From assembly GCA_964016985.1 (NCBI GenBank), contig OZ024828.1:80088033-80152032 (forward strand): a stretch of DNA of 64,000 nt, written 5' to 3'. The position numbers and the translations under genes were made by a program. Below are positions 44,706 to 55,675 of this stretch, in pieces. A model generated the notes under the pieces. That model searched no databases. It was not told the origin of the DNA and was given only the letters and a program-made list of their open reading frames with translations. Position 1 is the stretch's first letter, and every line of letters begins with the position of its first letter. Source of the DNA: Anodontia alba (lineage: Eukaryota > Mollusca > Bivalvia > Lucinida > Lucinidae).

Positions 44706-44937
44706 CGTTTCGTATAAACTGGGGTTTTCTACATTGACCGAGATTATTTCTCAGTGTGATGCGAGCTGATTTGGCGATATAGATACTGTATTGAGAATTA
44801 ATACCAAACATGCAAATCGGGCCAAAACGTCATAGTGTCGGAACGTAATGCCTTTTGCCACCAAAACAAAATTAAATAAGATGCCTTTACGTCCTTATTC
44901 TGAAGAGAGCTGCTCTGATTTAACGTATCGAACGTTA

Positions 44938-45185
44938 CATTACGAAAATACGCCTATTCAAATATATTGAGACTTATACCACCAAAAAATGAAAACTTTC
45001 AGATGAAAATTTCTGGTAGTTTTCATATTTCTGCTCAAAACATAGATTGTGGGTACTTGTTAGAACCGCCTCTATGTTTTTGAGTAGTAATAATAAAACT
45101 AATGTATACCCCTGTAAACTCCAGTTTTACTATACACAAGTGGGGTTTAAGGGGGTCAAAACTATATAGGCGTGTTTTCGTGATG
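44938..45185 (+). mobile_element. Palindromic MITE family A, copy 8 (one hairpin arm deleted)
   Basis: CATTACGAAAATACGCCTAT to GGCGTGTTTTCGTGATG. The left arm GTGGGTACTTGTTAGAACCG then CCTC is joined directly to TATGTTTTTGAG; the right arm is missing. Confidence 0.83.
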
Positions 45186-45241
45186 ATTTCGCACCTAGCC
45201 TCAGCAATGTCAGTCTGCCTTGATACGATCTTTACAAATTA

Positions 45242-45599
45242 CAGTCGAACCTCAATGGCTCGAACATCTTTGGGACCATGGAAATGCGTTCGAAACACGG
45301 GTAGTTCGAGCCACTGAGGGTTAATTATAACACCAATTCAGGAAATAAATAGCGATAATTTAGGGAAATCTTTTCGATTTTCTACACAATGATTGTATGT
45401 TGTGTGTACTCATTAGAATCGCCTCGATGAGGCGATTCTAATGCGTACACACAACATACAATTCCGTGATAAAATAAGAAAAAAACCCTAAATATTTGTT
45501 TTCTTGAGCTATTGGAAGAATTTTGTAGGGACCCAAAAAAGAGTTTGAGTCATCCACGGTAAACGAGCCATCCGTGTTCGAGCCATTGAGGTTATACTG
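45242..45599 (+). mobile_element. Tc1/mariner-type MITE (CAGTCGAACC) with an internal GTACTCATTAGAA hairpin
   Basis: Flanked by TA on both sides. Left end CAGTCGAACCTCAATGGCTC, right end TCGAGCCATTGAGGTTATAC then TG. The hairpin at 45387-45463 (TATGTTGTGTGTACTCATTA and GAATCGCC, then complement) occupies the centre. A diverged, partly rearranged relative lies at 50970-51365. Confidence 0.82.
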
Positions 45600-45609
45600 T
45601 ACATGAGCT

Positions 45610-45830
45610 TCAACTTGGGAAAACGTATCTTCTGACGTGTGCGCCCAAAAACACTCAGATCAGTCTGCACATCCAAGCAGTCTGATCAGATTCTTCATTG
45701 CCAGCATGGAGTAACTTTGTATCCCAGGGTATTAAAAGATGCGCCCAGAGAAGATTCTGATCTGAATGCGGAAATGTGCAGGCTAATCTGAATCATTGCG
45801 TGGCGCCCATGTCAAAAAGGTACGTATTCT
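45610..45830. repeat. Foldback repeat with TTCTGACGT ends
   Basis: AACGTATCTTCTGACGTGTG and GGTACGTATTCTGACGTAGC bound a region with several CAGTCTGATCAG-type words. Related words occur in the 154-bp duplication at 10241-10548. Confidence 0.45.
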
Positions 45831-45889
45831 GACGTAGCTGCTCATATATACTATGCAGACAGAAGAAATTCAACTATAAGTGGAGATAC

Positions 45890-46339
45890 TAAGGCTGGCT
45901 AATCGGAACTGAAAAGATAATCGATTATCAGTCATGCCATTGTGATCGATAATCGATTAGTAATCACTGGAGTTTTGGTCGTAATTTTCTGTCTGAGCAT
46001 GACTCTTACCATTTGTTATACTTTATTGTATGTATTTGGTCAGACAGGCTTGAGAAATGCAGACCCTGATGAGACGCCGCAAATGCGGCGTCTCATCAGG
46101 GTCTTCATTGTTTGCCACTCATCCATCTATTTTTAGACACAACAGTGGGTAGTAAACTGTACTTGTTCAAATTTTAGATTAAGTATGGTAAGGAGTTGAG
46201 GTGTCTGAATACTGAAGGTAAATACGGTAAAATAACACACATAAATCAAATGATCGATTATTAGCAAATCAGTTATGATAATTTTTTGTGAAATTTATCG
46301 ATCAATTAATCGATTATCCGATTAATTGTGCCAGCCTTA
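45890..46339. mobile_element. hAT-like MITE with 8-bp target duplication
   Basis: Left end TAAGGCTGGCTAATCGGAAC, right end CCGATTAATTGTGCCAGCCT then TA; flanked by GGAGATAC on both sides (45882-45889, 46340-46347). Repeated TAATCGATTA words lie near each end. A perfect 21-bp-arm hairpin (46061-46104) lies inside. It has inserted in a Penelope-like tail that continues at 46340. Confidence 0.8.
46061..46104. repeat. Perfect 21-bp-arm hairpin
   Basis: AGACCCTGATGAGACGCCGC and its exact complement, closed by two A after an A:T pair. A degenerate version of this fold (AGACCC-n-GATCAGACGCC) recurs in the 400-bp repeats. As RNA it would form a stable stem. Confidence 0.9.
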
Positions 46340-46605
46340 GGAGATACCCGTAAGTTGCTACAATCACGAGGCACAACCTTCTGAAGGCTGCAAAGGAGGA
46401 AGAGATATGGAAAAAAATGAAAAACATAGTCACATATAAAATGACCGACGCACGAAGAAAGAAAAACTGTATTAGAGAAATCACCTTGGAATGGTGAGTT
46501 GTAAAAATGCTAGGAGTGGGAAGGGTGGGGAGAGCCCGCTTAAACCCGCATCACTCGTACAAAACCGCGCCTATAATTCTGATTGCAGGGCATTAGCAAT
46601 ACCAT
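46340..46605 (-). mobile_element. Penelope-like (lineage 2) tail fragment
   Basis: Plus-strand words TTGCTACAATCACGAGGCAC, GGAGGAAGAGATATGG and AATCACCTTGGAATGGTGAG match the tails at 37083 and 11690 with substantial divergence. Confidence 0.5.
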
Positions 46606-46684
46606 GCCCGGACTGGTCCAACATGTCGATTTTTTTTTGCCCTGGAACAAGGACTTTATAGCTCTAGCTAAGTATAGTTTTAAT

Positions 46685-46975
46685 TGTGTTGGGGTTTAAC
46701 GACACGTCAACCCTTGTGGGTCATTTTGTGTCGTCTCCCATAGAAAGGGAGAAAAAAGATAGAAGAGATAGTAGAGGAGATGAAAGAGAGGGACAGGGGA
46801 GAAAGAGAACACGAATGAAAGTGAAGAAACAGAAGAAATAAAAACACCCACTCTACCCTTACCTGCTACAAGGATATCAGGCCCTGCCCAACTGTAAGCC
46901 AATATCAGTTGGACGCCCCAGTGACATAGATTACACGACATCTTTGCCACACCCGACCCCACCTCCAGCTAAGTA
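46685..46975 (+). repeat. Interspersed repeat TGTTGGGG, copy 2
   Basis: Same structure as 21515-21810: AATTGTGTTGGGGTTTAACG, GGGTCATTTTGTGTCGTCTC, purine-rich middle, and TTGGACGCCCCAGTGAC. Confidence 0.72.
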
Positions 46976-47190
46976 GGGTATCCTGATTATGAGATATATA
47001 TATTTTTTCTTGTTTCTCAAAGAAAACGTATGCTGTGGGTACTCGTTAAAAGCGCTTCATCGAGGCGCCTCTAATGAGTACCCACAACATATGTTTTCTT
47101 CGAGAAATAAGAAAAAAACATCAATTTTCAGGCAAGTAAATCTTGGTTGAAAAAAGAGGATTTTGATCATTTACTTGACCATGAATAAGT
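46976..47190. repeat. Foldback element with the GTACTCGTTA core
   Basis: Hairpin TATGCTGTGGGTACTCGTTA with AAGCGC, and GCGCCTCTAATGAGTACCCA; flanks TTGTTTCTCAAAGAAAACGT and TTTTCTTCGAGAAATAAGAA. The right flank matches the element at 3440-3600. Confidence 0.65.
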
Positions 47191-47378
47191 AGTAAACTTT
47201 GATAATTCCACAACCCTGCAGATGTTGCTCTAAATTACAAACATATACTCAAACGCAAAAGAAAGTGTGCACTTTTTACTTGTTGATTTTCTGAAAATCC
47301 AAGGATGGAATATTAAGGGATCATCAAAGCTTATCTTGTTACTTTTCTAACCAATATAATTATGTCAAAATTAAAATA

Positions 47379-47710
47379 CAGTCGACTCCCGTTATCTCGA
47401 ACTCGCTTATCTCGAATAACCGCTTATCTCGAAGTGAAAATCTGGTCCCTGTTTTAACACAGAGATCTACCAACAGGCAATAAAATATTGTGGAAAAGAG
47501 GAGAAGTTGCTCCTTAGGAGCAATTTCTCCTCTTTTCCACAATATTTTCAAAATGTCTCTAACTTAGGAGTCAGATTACATATTCATTCTGTTAAAGGTG
47601 GTTGTTCGATTAATTGTTTTCCTGAGTCCGCAAATCTGATATGTCGAAGTACGGATATCTCGAACTGTTTCATAGAGTCCCTTGGAGTTCGAGATAACGA
47701 GAGTCGACTG
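47379..47710 (-). mobile_element. pogo/Tc1-type MITE (CAGTCGACTC), copy 3
   Basis: Flanked by TA; ends CAGTCGACTCCCGTTATCTC and CGAGATAACGAGAGTCGACT followed by G. Centre: a long perfect palindrome around CTCCTTAGGAG at about 47484-47549, with arms of about 28 bp. Best-preserved member of its family here. Confidence 0.85.
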
Positions 47711-48149
47711 TACATAAAAAGCCAAAGGGACGTTTTTCTTGGAATCACTGTAAATTCTTGCAAAATGATGTAAATGGTGTTAATATCTAGTATGACCGCC
47801 ATGTTGTCAGATAACTTCTAAAATATGTCGCCGCATGGAATTTACGTAACACTGGATGATGTGTGCAGGGATATTATTCCATTTACCAGCAAAACGTTGC
47901 GTAGATCATGTAAATTATTCACGGCATTCCTTGACCTCACACTGTTAATGTTGGCCATTGTGTATTTGTTACACCTGCTGCACATTGATGCGCCAGTTTT
48001 AAAGAAATGAAACATAACAAGATAATTGTATTGGTTAAAAAGGTAATTGAATAAGCTAAAAATCAATATAACACATGATAATATCTATCCTTAGATTTTC
48101 AGAAAATCAACAAGTAAACGAATGCACATCTTTTGCGTTTCAGTATATT

Positions 48150-48775
48150 TTCGATCCGCAGAGCAGTGATCTGCCTCATCAGTTAAACACACATAATCAC
48201 AAACACTATGACGAAACAAGGCAAAGGGCTCAATAGCGAGCTGAAGCCAGAACACAAGAAAATCACAAACAGGACCATGACGGCCCCGACCACAGACATT
48301 GATAGTCAGGTGCTATACATCTGAAATGGATTGTGAAGGGAGTCGTCACATCACGAAAACATGCCTATATAATTTTGACCCCCTTAAACCCCACTTTTAT
48401 ATAGTAAAACTGAGGTTTACAGGGGTATACATTATTTTTCTTATTTCTGCTCAAAAACATAGATTGTGGATACTCGTTAGAACCGCCTCGGCGAGGCGGT
48501 TCTAACGAGTACCCACAATCTATGTTTTGAGCAGAAATATGAAAATTATCAGAATTTTTCATCTGTAAATTTTCATTTTTTGGTGGTAAAAATTTCAGTA
48601 TATTTGAATAGGCGTGTTTTCGTAATGTTTAGTCTGTGGACCAACTCAAGCCGTACAAGTGAAGCATAGTTATCAGCCCTATTTGAGTTAAGAACCATGC
48701 ATGCAGCTTGCCGCAGAATATCCATGGTGTAACCTATCTGTTTGTAGCAAGTGACAGTTTTTGAGGACGGTTTCT
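48150..48775 (-). mobile_element. Penelope-like (lineage 2) fragment interrupted by MITE copy 9
   Basis: The plus-strand words AAGCCAGAACACAAGAAAAT and CAAACAGGACCATGACGG precede the MITE. After it, the minus-strand translation gives the terminal Penelope-like words (complement of CATGCATGCAGCTTGCCGCA). Collinear with 12240-12390. Confidence 0.6.
48349..48627 (-). mobile_element. Palindromic MITE family A, copy 9
   Basis: CATCACGAAAACATGCCTAT to GGCGTGTTTTCGTAATG, reversed, with a nearly perfect hairpin GTTAGAACCGCCTCGGCGAG centred near 48490. Confidence 0.87.
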
Positions 48776-50114
48776 AAACCGCCATCAGAATTAACACATC
48801 ACATTTCGACAATTCGTTTTCATGGTTTTACCAGCCTAATAACTACAAAACAAATAGTTTCCTGCTTACGCTAATTACGCTAAATTGTGCTCTCAAACAT
48901 ACCAGCCTTATGCAATCTGATTGCTTATAGATAGCTAATAAATAAACAAAATCAAAGAAAACTTCAAACTTTTGAAGAAATAAGATTTTAATCATATTGA
49001 ATACATATACAATATCGGCGGATGAACATGAATACTCCAGTAAAACGCGCCAAATCTACAGCGTCGGGTAAAAAGTGTTATCCGAGCCTGAACACCGAAA
49101 AAGGATCTTTTCCACAAAACGGGGTTATCGGGTACCAGAAAAGACGTTATAAATAATAATACAGTTTACATATGCCTTTTGATACTGAAAAGAAGATTTA
49201 AATACCGAAAAGGGGGATATTCAGTAGCGGAAACGGTTGCAATAGTATGAATTAATAAGATATATAGAACAAATGTGAGTACTGATATGTGTTCTAGAGG
49301 CCTATAGAATTTCAGTTTTGCCAACAATTTTCTGAATTTATAGACTAAGTCACCGTAAAATTCAGGTAAGACTATTCAACGCGTAAGCACTCTGGGTAAA
49401 AGTTTAAGCAGACGATATTTTGAAATATATATATACTATCATCAATTTATCGTCTGCGGAGTTTCGACATAGACATAGACACACTATAATTTAGTGTCAA
49501 ATATTGGTAATAGTACAATATAAGCCCAGAGGGTCCTTCACTTCAACAAACATTTAAAAATCAACAAATTTAAACTCTATCACACTGCATACATATATAA
49601 GGAATCTAAAAACATACATTTTTTTTTTGCATTGAAACATGCGTTTACATATTAGGATAAGATTTAGAGTTAGCATGCGTGATGAAACACAAAATTCGAA
49701 GCACTGTAAAAAAGTTTGCACTATTTTTTCTATATTAACATTGTGCAACCAGTGCATCAGATACAGATTTATTATTTTTAAGTGCCCTTAAGATCAATGT
49801 TCTAGGTACAGGAGGTGCAATCCTTATGTAAAGATGGTATCAGGGACTTGCACTGCTAAATACCTTATTCAAGGCGAAATAATCGAAAGGCAGCTAGACA
49901 AACTACAAGAGTCTTGCTTGAAAAAAAAAATGCATAAAAAACACGCAACAAAATAAAAAAAAGTAACAAGCTGAAAGAAGTAACTTGCATAAAATAACTT
50001 TTAAGCAACTGGTTAGGTATAACAAACAGGATATTTTCATACGAAGACATTCCAATTCTGGAAGAGCTTTCAAAACTACGGAATTTGCTCAAAGAGTGGC
50101 AAAGATTAACTTAC

Positions 50115-50279
50115 AATGCGTGTATCGTGTAACATCACAGCCGATATGATGTTGGGAGATGACAAGAACTCGTCACAGTAGGCTGAAAGGTAATCCCTGC
50201 CATAATAAACGTCGTCTCGTATCTTCAGGACGCTTTCTTTGTCTCCTGCTCTTGCCTTCCTGTACGTTATCTTCTCCAT
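50115..50279 (-). CDS. NAT16-like: Exon 1 (coding) of the NAT16/histidine N-acetyltransferase-like gene
   Basis: The minus-strand ATG at 50279 opens 55 codons: MEKITYRKARAGDKESVLKI, then RDDVYYGRDYLSAYCDEFLS, then SPNIISAVMLHDTRI. A GTAAGT donor follows at 50114, ending in phase 0 so that exon 2 continues the strand as RIIGFVAA. The pattern (an opening strand, a V-L-x-I helix, Y-GxDYL, then a short loop) is the N-terminal GNAT signature of NAT16-type proteins. An upstream TTGCTAG acceptor-like site (50282-50290) means a 5' noncoding exon may exist. Combined exons give 331 residues; vertebrate NAT16 is somewhat longer, mainly at the N-terminus. Confidence 0.82.
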
Positions 50280-50694
50280 CCCTAGCAATAGGGAACAAGG
50301 AACCAGTTGTGTCAGAACTTCCCGGTGTAGTTATTTTATGTAAGGTGACCTGTGATTGGTTAATAATAGAAAAATGAACTAAAACTGGTTATTCTAATTT
50401 GAAGAAAAAAGATGTTTGTGCTTAATTTCATGATTGTTTCAAAGAAATAAACGGCCCCTGTTTACATTTGCAGGGACAGAGGAAGTGGTGAAATTTCAAA
50501 AGTTTAAGTTCTGATTTCAATTTTTGAAAGGTTGCAACATTCAGCTCCAAAAAAGTCCCAGAAAATGCTGGTGGTAGCGGTATTTTTACTTATTTATGTC
50601 GCTGTGCAAAGTCTGGTCTTTAACTTAAAATTTTGAAGCCCAGCCATCCACTGTAAAGAACTCTTAACCACAAGAAAAAAGAGCTTACTTACTT

Positions 50695-50965
50695 TTTTTA
50701 TCTCACCTGAGCACGCAGTGCTCAAGGCGAGCTATTGTGGTCAGTCAATGTCCGTCGTCTGTCGTCCGTCGTGCGTCGTGCATCGTCCGTCGTGCGGCGT
50801 CAACAATGTGCTTTAAAAGCCTAATCCTCGTAGACCTCTTGGCCAATCGACTTGTAACTTGGTGGGACGCATCGAGGTGACGTGTAGATCCAAACTAGCT
50901 ACAATCCTTCCGATCGGAAATCCAAGGTGGCCGCCATCCTGAAAATCTACTTGTTCTTGAGATAG
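50695..50965. repeat. Interspersed repeat with CACCTGAGCACGCAGTGCTC
   Basis: Starts TTTATCTCACCTGAGCACGC, contains a TGAGCAC/GTGCTCA palindrome and a GTCGTCC-rich simple tract (about 50745-50805), then a unique part to about 50965. Sequences of this kind are common interspersed repeats in bivalve genomes to my knowledge. Lies about 0.4 kb upstream of the acetyltransferase-like start. Confidence 0.6.
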
Positions 50966-50969
50966 GTTT

Positions 50970-51365
50970 CTCGAGGCACTAAGGGTTAATAACAGCCCCA
51001 CTCTAGGTGGTAAATGGAGTTATTTTAGGGATGTATTTTCGGTGTTCTATAAAACAAACAATAGCATGTTGTTTGTACCCAATAGAATCGACTCATCGAG
51101 GCAATTCTAATGAGTATACACAACCTTCGTTTACATGATAAAATAAGAAAAAAAATTCTTAAATTTCACGGTGACAAATATTTGTTTTCTCGGGCTATCA
51201 GAAGCATTTCCAAGAGTTCGAATCAGCCATTCCAAACGAGTCATCGGTGTTTTAGTTCTTGAAGTTTATCTGAATTTGGAGTAACCCTCAGTGGCTCGAA
51301 ATTCCAATATCTAGAACAAATTTTCAAGGTCCCAAAGATGTTCGAGCTATTGAATTTCAACAGTA
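50970..51365. mobile_element. Diverged relative of the CAGTCGAACC MITE with extra terminus
   Basis: GCACTAAGGGTTAATAACAG, a mutated hairpin (51065-51125), ACAAATATTTGTTTTCTCGG and AACGAGTCATCGGTGTTTTA follow the order of 45242-45599. A further terminus-like piece in inverted sense lies at 51280-51365 (CCTCAGTGGCTCGAAATTCC, CCCAAAGATGTTCGAGCTAT). Confidence 0.55.
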
Positions 51366-52498
51366 CATTACCACATTATAGTATTTATCGACAAATGTTA
51401 CACAAATACAATCATATTTGATGCAGTTCTGGACTCAAAGAGGTTTTAGGTTGTTACCATAATATTAAGCAATTTTCCCTGCACTTTTTAATATACTCAA
51501 AACCAAAAGTAACTTGCCACTTTTTATTAATGAGTAATTTTGTTTCTGCTTTGATCTGGTTGTAATAAATTAATTCAATTGTTTTCTACCGTTAGTCTCA
51601 GCGGGATTCAAGAGAGATCATTCGTGCAAGTAATTCCAGTCTCGAGTTACCTGCACTTTCATCAAAAACAGTATATTTCACATTTTCTCACAACTTCAAA
51701 AACAGAACATGCTTTTCAACACAAAATCTAAAAGTCCAGTGTTTGGCGATGAAATTCCCTGCAAAACATTTTTTTCTGTTCCACCTGATTTATTAATGGC
51801 AATTATTTAAATTTGCTTCACGTTGAAATTATCTCCCTTGCGATAAAAACGATAGTAAACTTTCGTCGCTCGTAAAACCCATATCTCCGATATTTTTTTG
51901 GAAGTTTTAAACGGCATTGTCTTTGGATCTCTACAGAGAGTGTATGACAAAACAAAGACGCAAAGGTTCTGGTCATGTCAAGAAAAAAATGGCTGACAAC
52001 TTCCTGTAGGATGTCCATTGCAAACTTTGTTAAGTTTGATCACACGGCCTTCTCGATAAAAACAGACGCGTTCTGAAGTTGCGTAATAGATGATGCAGAC
52101 TGTTTTGTTAATTTAAGAACAATTTTCAACACATGTCCAAGCTAATAAAGCGTTTTCGCCTGCAATTAACCCGTATGTAAGGCACAGTGACCTTCCAAAA
52201 GTGAATTAATCTCATAACATTTTATTTTGACCCCTTCTGTTTTGCGAGAGACCAATTCGATAACCTGTTTTACAGAAAGGGCTCAACAATGTGTATCGTA
52301 TGCACAAATGATTGTTCTTTAAAATCGTTAAAACAATTTTTTAATTTCATTCAGCAAAAGTCAGTAAAGCGTATAAATATAAGCTGTAAAGTTACTTTTG
52401 GCTTTAAGGATATTAAGGAGATAAAGCATTGTCAGAATATTATACACTCTTGTTATAAATAGTCTTTATCCAGACACGAAATGATTGTTCCGCACACA

Positions 52499-52563
<65 letters not shown>

Positions 52564-53217
52564 TATTGACTAGTATGTGTATACTGGTTTCTTTTGACTA
52601 ACATATCTGTCGAACAACAATGGTATAATATGAGATTTTTTTTTCTTTTTTAAAATATACTGTACGTAATAGTCATTTCAATGCTTGATCATACATATGT
52701 TTCCACCATACTGTAAACAGAATGTTCATATCAGGGAGAGGAATCAAACAAACAGACTGCTTTCGTTCTAATCATATAAAATGCGTTTTATGTTGTCTGT
52801 ATTCATGAAAGTGTTGAAATAAAATATGTTCAACTAACTGACAAATGTAAACGCAAACGTTACCAGTATTTCCGGGTTAATGGTATAGCTTGCTTATAGG
52901 TAATGCTCTTACACTTCCAGTTTGCACAACACAACGAATCGTTCTAACTTGTTGGGTACTAAATAGGCATACAGCAGGATAATACTTGTGTTTTGGAGAA
53001 ATCACCAACCACGAAGAACTCATTATGTTGACAGCAATCAGTATTTCCCTCAAGAAAAAATAATAACGTCGCTTATATAACCCGATGGGAAGCTTGTTTT
53101 TAGTAAAGAATGAATATTTAACGATGGGTAAACGTGAACTTTGCTTGTGACCCGGTGTTGTTCATACTTTATTTAACTTTAAATAAATAGCCTTTATTAC
53201 TTATATTTATATATTAT
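51366..53217. other. AT-rich intergenic sequence, no gene recognised
   Basis: Contains a (CT)n microsatellite of about 60 bp (52500-52561). Frames on both strands are short and without recognisable domains. No interspersed element was identified. Confidence 0.5.
52500..52561. repeat. (CT)n microsatellite
   Basis: Uninterrupted CT dinucleotides over about 60 bp. Confidence 0.97.
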
Positions 53218-53494
53218 CATCACGAAAACATACCTATATAATTTTGACCCCCTTAAACCCCACTTTTATACAGTAAAACTGGGGTTTACAGGGGAATACA
53301 TTATTTTTCTTATATCTGCTAAAAACATAGATTGTGGGTACTCGTTAGAACCGCCTCGGCGAGGCGGTTCTAACGAGTACCCACAATCTATGTTTTGAGC
53401 AGATATATGAAAAATATCAGAATTTTTATCTGAAAACTTTCAGTTTTTGGTGGTGAAATTTTCAATATATTTGAATAGGCGTGTTTTCATAATG
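53218..53494 (-). mobile_element. Palindromic MITE family A, copy 10 (best-preserved hairpin)
   Basis: CATCACGAAAACATACCTAT to GGCGTGTTTTCATAATG. The central inverted repeat has arms of about 35 bp (AACATAGATTGTGGGTACTC onwards) with only one base between them and no mismatch. Confidence 0.88.
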
Positions 53495-53848
53495 ATTACT
53501 GGACGGCAAAATCTGGTTCGAGGGCTAAAATTGAAATTAAAAAACAATTGCACGCAGTGTTCATATTAACAGCGGAACAGCGTCGTTGACATCGTCTAAT
53601 CATATTGGAGAGAACCATTGTTTAAATTACTCATTTTATGATCATGTGAAGTCGCGTGAACCAATGTGTTAATTGTAGTATGACGACATTACGTCCCAAC
53701 AGTTAACAATAGATTTTTTGTCGTTTTATTTTTTTTCAGTAAATGCACTAAGAATACTGACATCGCTACCAAGACTGTTCTAGATGTCCATTATGGTACC
53801 GTATGTCACTGGAAGAAACGTGCATATCGACAAAATAATGGTTGCATT

Positions 53849-54125
53849 CATCACGAAAACATGCCTGTATAATTTTGACCCCCTTAAACCCTACTTTTAT
53901 TTAGTAAAACTGGGGTTTACAGGGGAACAATATTTTTCTTATTTCTGCTCAAAACAGAAGTGGGAGAGTGTTGCTCAAAACATAAAACGGCGAGGCGGTT
54001 CTAACGAGTACCCACAATCTATGATTTGAGCAGAACTATGAAAAATATTAGAAATTTTTATCTGAAAATTTTCATTTTTGGTGGTAAAATTTTCAGTATA
54101 TTTGAATAGGCATGTTTTCATAATG
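53849..54125 (-). mobile_element. Palindromic MITE family A, copy 11 (hairpin left arm replaced)
   Basis: Reversed copy 355 bp from copy 10. The region expected to be one hairpin arm reads GAAGTGGGAGAGTGTTGCTC before CGGCGAGGCGGTTCTAACG resumes the other arm. Confidence 0.85.
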
Positions 54126-54379
54126 TCAGTCATATTCTTCAGACCTTCAATTTACTTCTTCATCCCTAAGTTTCGGCAATGGACTATTCCGTCTATACAT
54201 TTGGACACCTCGATTGTCGCAAATAGGAAAATTCGCCAGAAAATCTAGAACCGAATGGCAAACAGTGTAGATTCTCATGAGACGGCTCTTTACATGTCTC
54301 AAGTGGAACTACACTAATTGCATATTAAGCAATTGTTTTAGTCTGCCGGCTGAAAGGGTTGAAACCTAAACACTTTTCC

Positions 54380-54750
54380 GCAAAAATAATTTCGATTGGT
54401 TGAACCGCAACAATGATTTTGTTTTAACCACAACAATTAATTTGTTTGTTTGGACCACAATAGTCATTTTAATTGGTTGAACAGCACAAATCATTTTGAG
54501 TGTTTGAACTGCAACAATCATATTGATTCTATGAAAAGATTTTGATTAGTTAAACTGCAAAAATCGTTTTTGAATAGCTAAAACGAAATGATAATTTTGA
54601 TTGATTGGTTGGAACGGCAATATTACAATCATTTCAATTAGTTCAAATGCAACAGTTATTTTTGATTGGTTGAAAAAAAAAATCATTTTGGTTGGTGTAT
54701 TGAACTGGAACTATCATTTAAACTGCTTGAACCGCAACAATTATGTTTGT
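54380..54750. repeat. Minisatellite of about 30-bp degenerate units
   Basis: About 12 units of the type TTTTGATTGGTTGAACCGCA followed by ACAATCA. Many units retain GATTGGTTGAA (ATTGG, inverse CCAAT). Confidence 0.75.
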
Positions 54751-55670
54751 AATACTCACATTACATCCAGGTTAATACTGTTCTCTTCGTTTGACTTTTT
54801 GAAATGTACATATTGTTAATGACTAAAGATCTCTTCCGAGGAAGTGTAACACCTAGCAATAGCAAAATGGAAGGTAAAATACCTCTCTTCCTTTAGACTT
54901 TAATATATGCTTTCAAAAAAAAAAAAAAAAAAACGTATTGCAACCTTCAATTGTTAAGGGATGACAACAAACATTGCACTTTTGCACCTTGTTTAGCACC
55001 TAAGGACCAGCGTAGAATAATCGACTGCGATACTATGTGTACAAATCTGCACAATCGAGTGCACCACCAGTGTCCGGTCGGTTCTTTTACGTGCTGATGA
55101 TGTCATGTTTTTAGTTCAATTTTCGTTTAGAAATGAGATGTAAAATGCATGATAGGAGCCTTTATGTGGAAGTAGGGCCCGCATAATTGACATTTGGAAA
55201 ATGGGACCAGCACAGAACAAATTTTGACATTGTCAGGACAGTTTGAATACTGTGAACACACCCAGGTATTTGAAAGGCAGATAAGTTCATTTTGAAATTG
55301 TTTAATCTTTATGATCTTTCTTTGGATTTTGTTTTTAAAAAAAGAAAGAAAATAAAGCAAACAAATTGTGGATCAGTTTCAGGGTTTTGTCCTGTCCTAT
55401 TTAAATTGTATATCTGCGGTTGATCTCAAACTGCAAACAAAGGACGAAAGTGCAATTTTCGAGCAGGCACCATTCAGTTAACCAGACCATGCCGCTTTGG
55501 CCGCTACTTGCAACGAAAGTATTCCTGCTCCTCATTCCTTATATCTAAATGCTGTATCCAAGCATGTGAAGCAGAATTCCTTATTTTATCTATTATTAAG
55601 AAATCATTAAAACAATCAAAAGTTGCAATATTTTTCTCGATTGTATGAGCCATAACTCCAGTAATATAAA
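54751..55670. other. No gene recognised
   Basis: AT-rich sequence with an A-run at about 54915-54933. Nothing supportable. Confidence 0.5.
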
Positions 55671-55675
55671 AATCC

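Larger units (their letters stand above)
43495..50114 (-). other. Intron 1 of the acetyltransferase-like gene, repeat-filled
   Basis: Donor GTAAGT at 50114 and acceptor CCACAG at 43495, 6620 bp. It houses two hAT-like MITEs, a 22-bp minisatellite, family A copies 8 and 9, a TA-flanked MITE with a different hairpin, Penelope-like tails, a TGTTGGGG repeat and a pogo-type MITE. Bases 48770-50100 contain no recognised element beyond AT-rich sequence. Confidence 0.7.
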
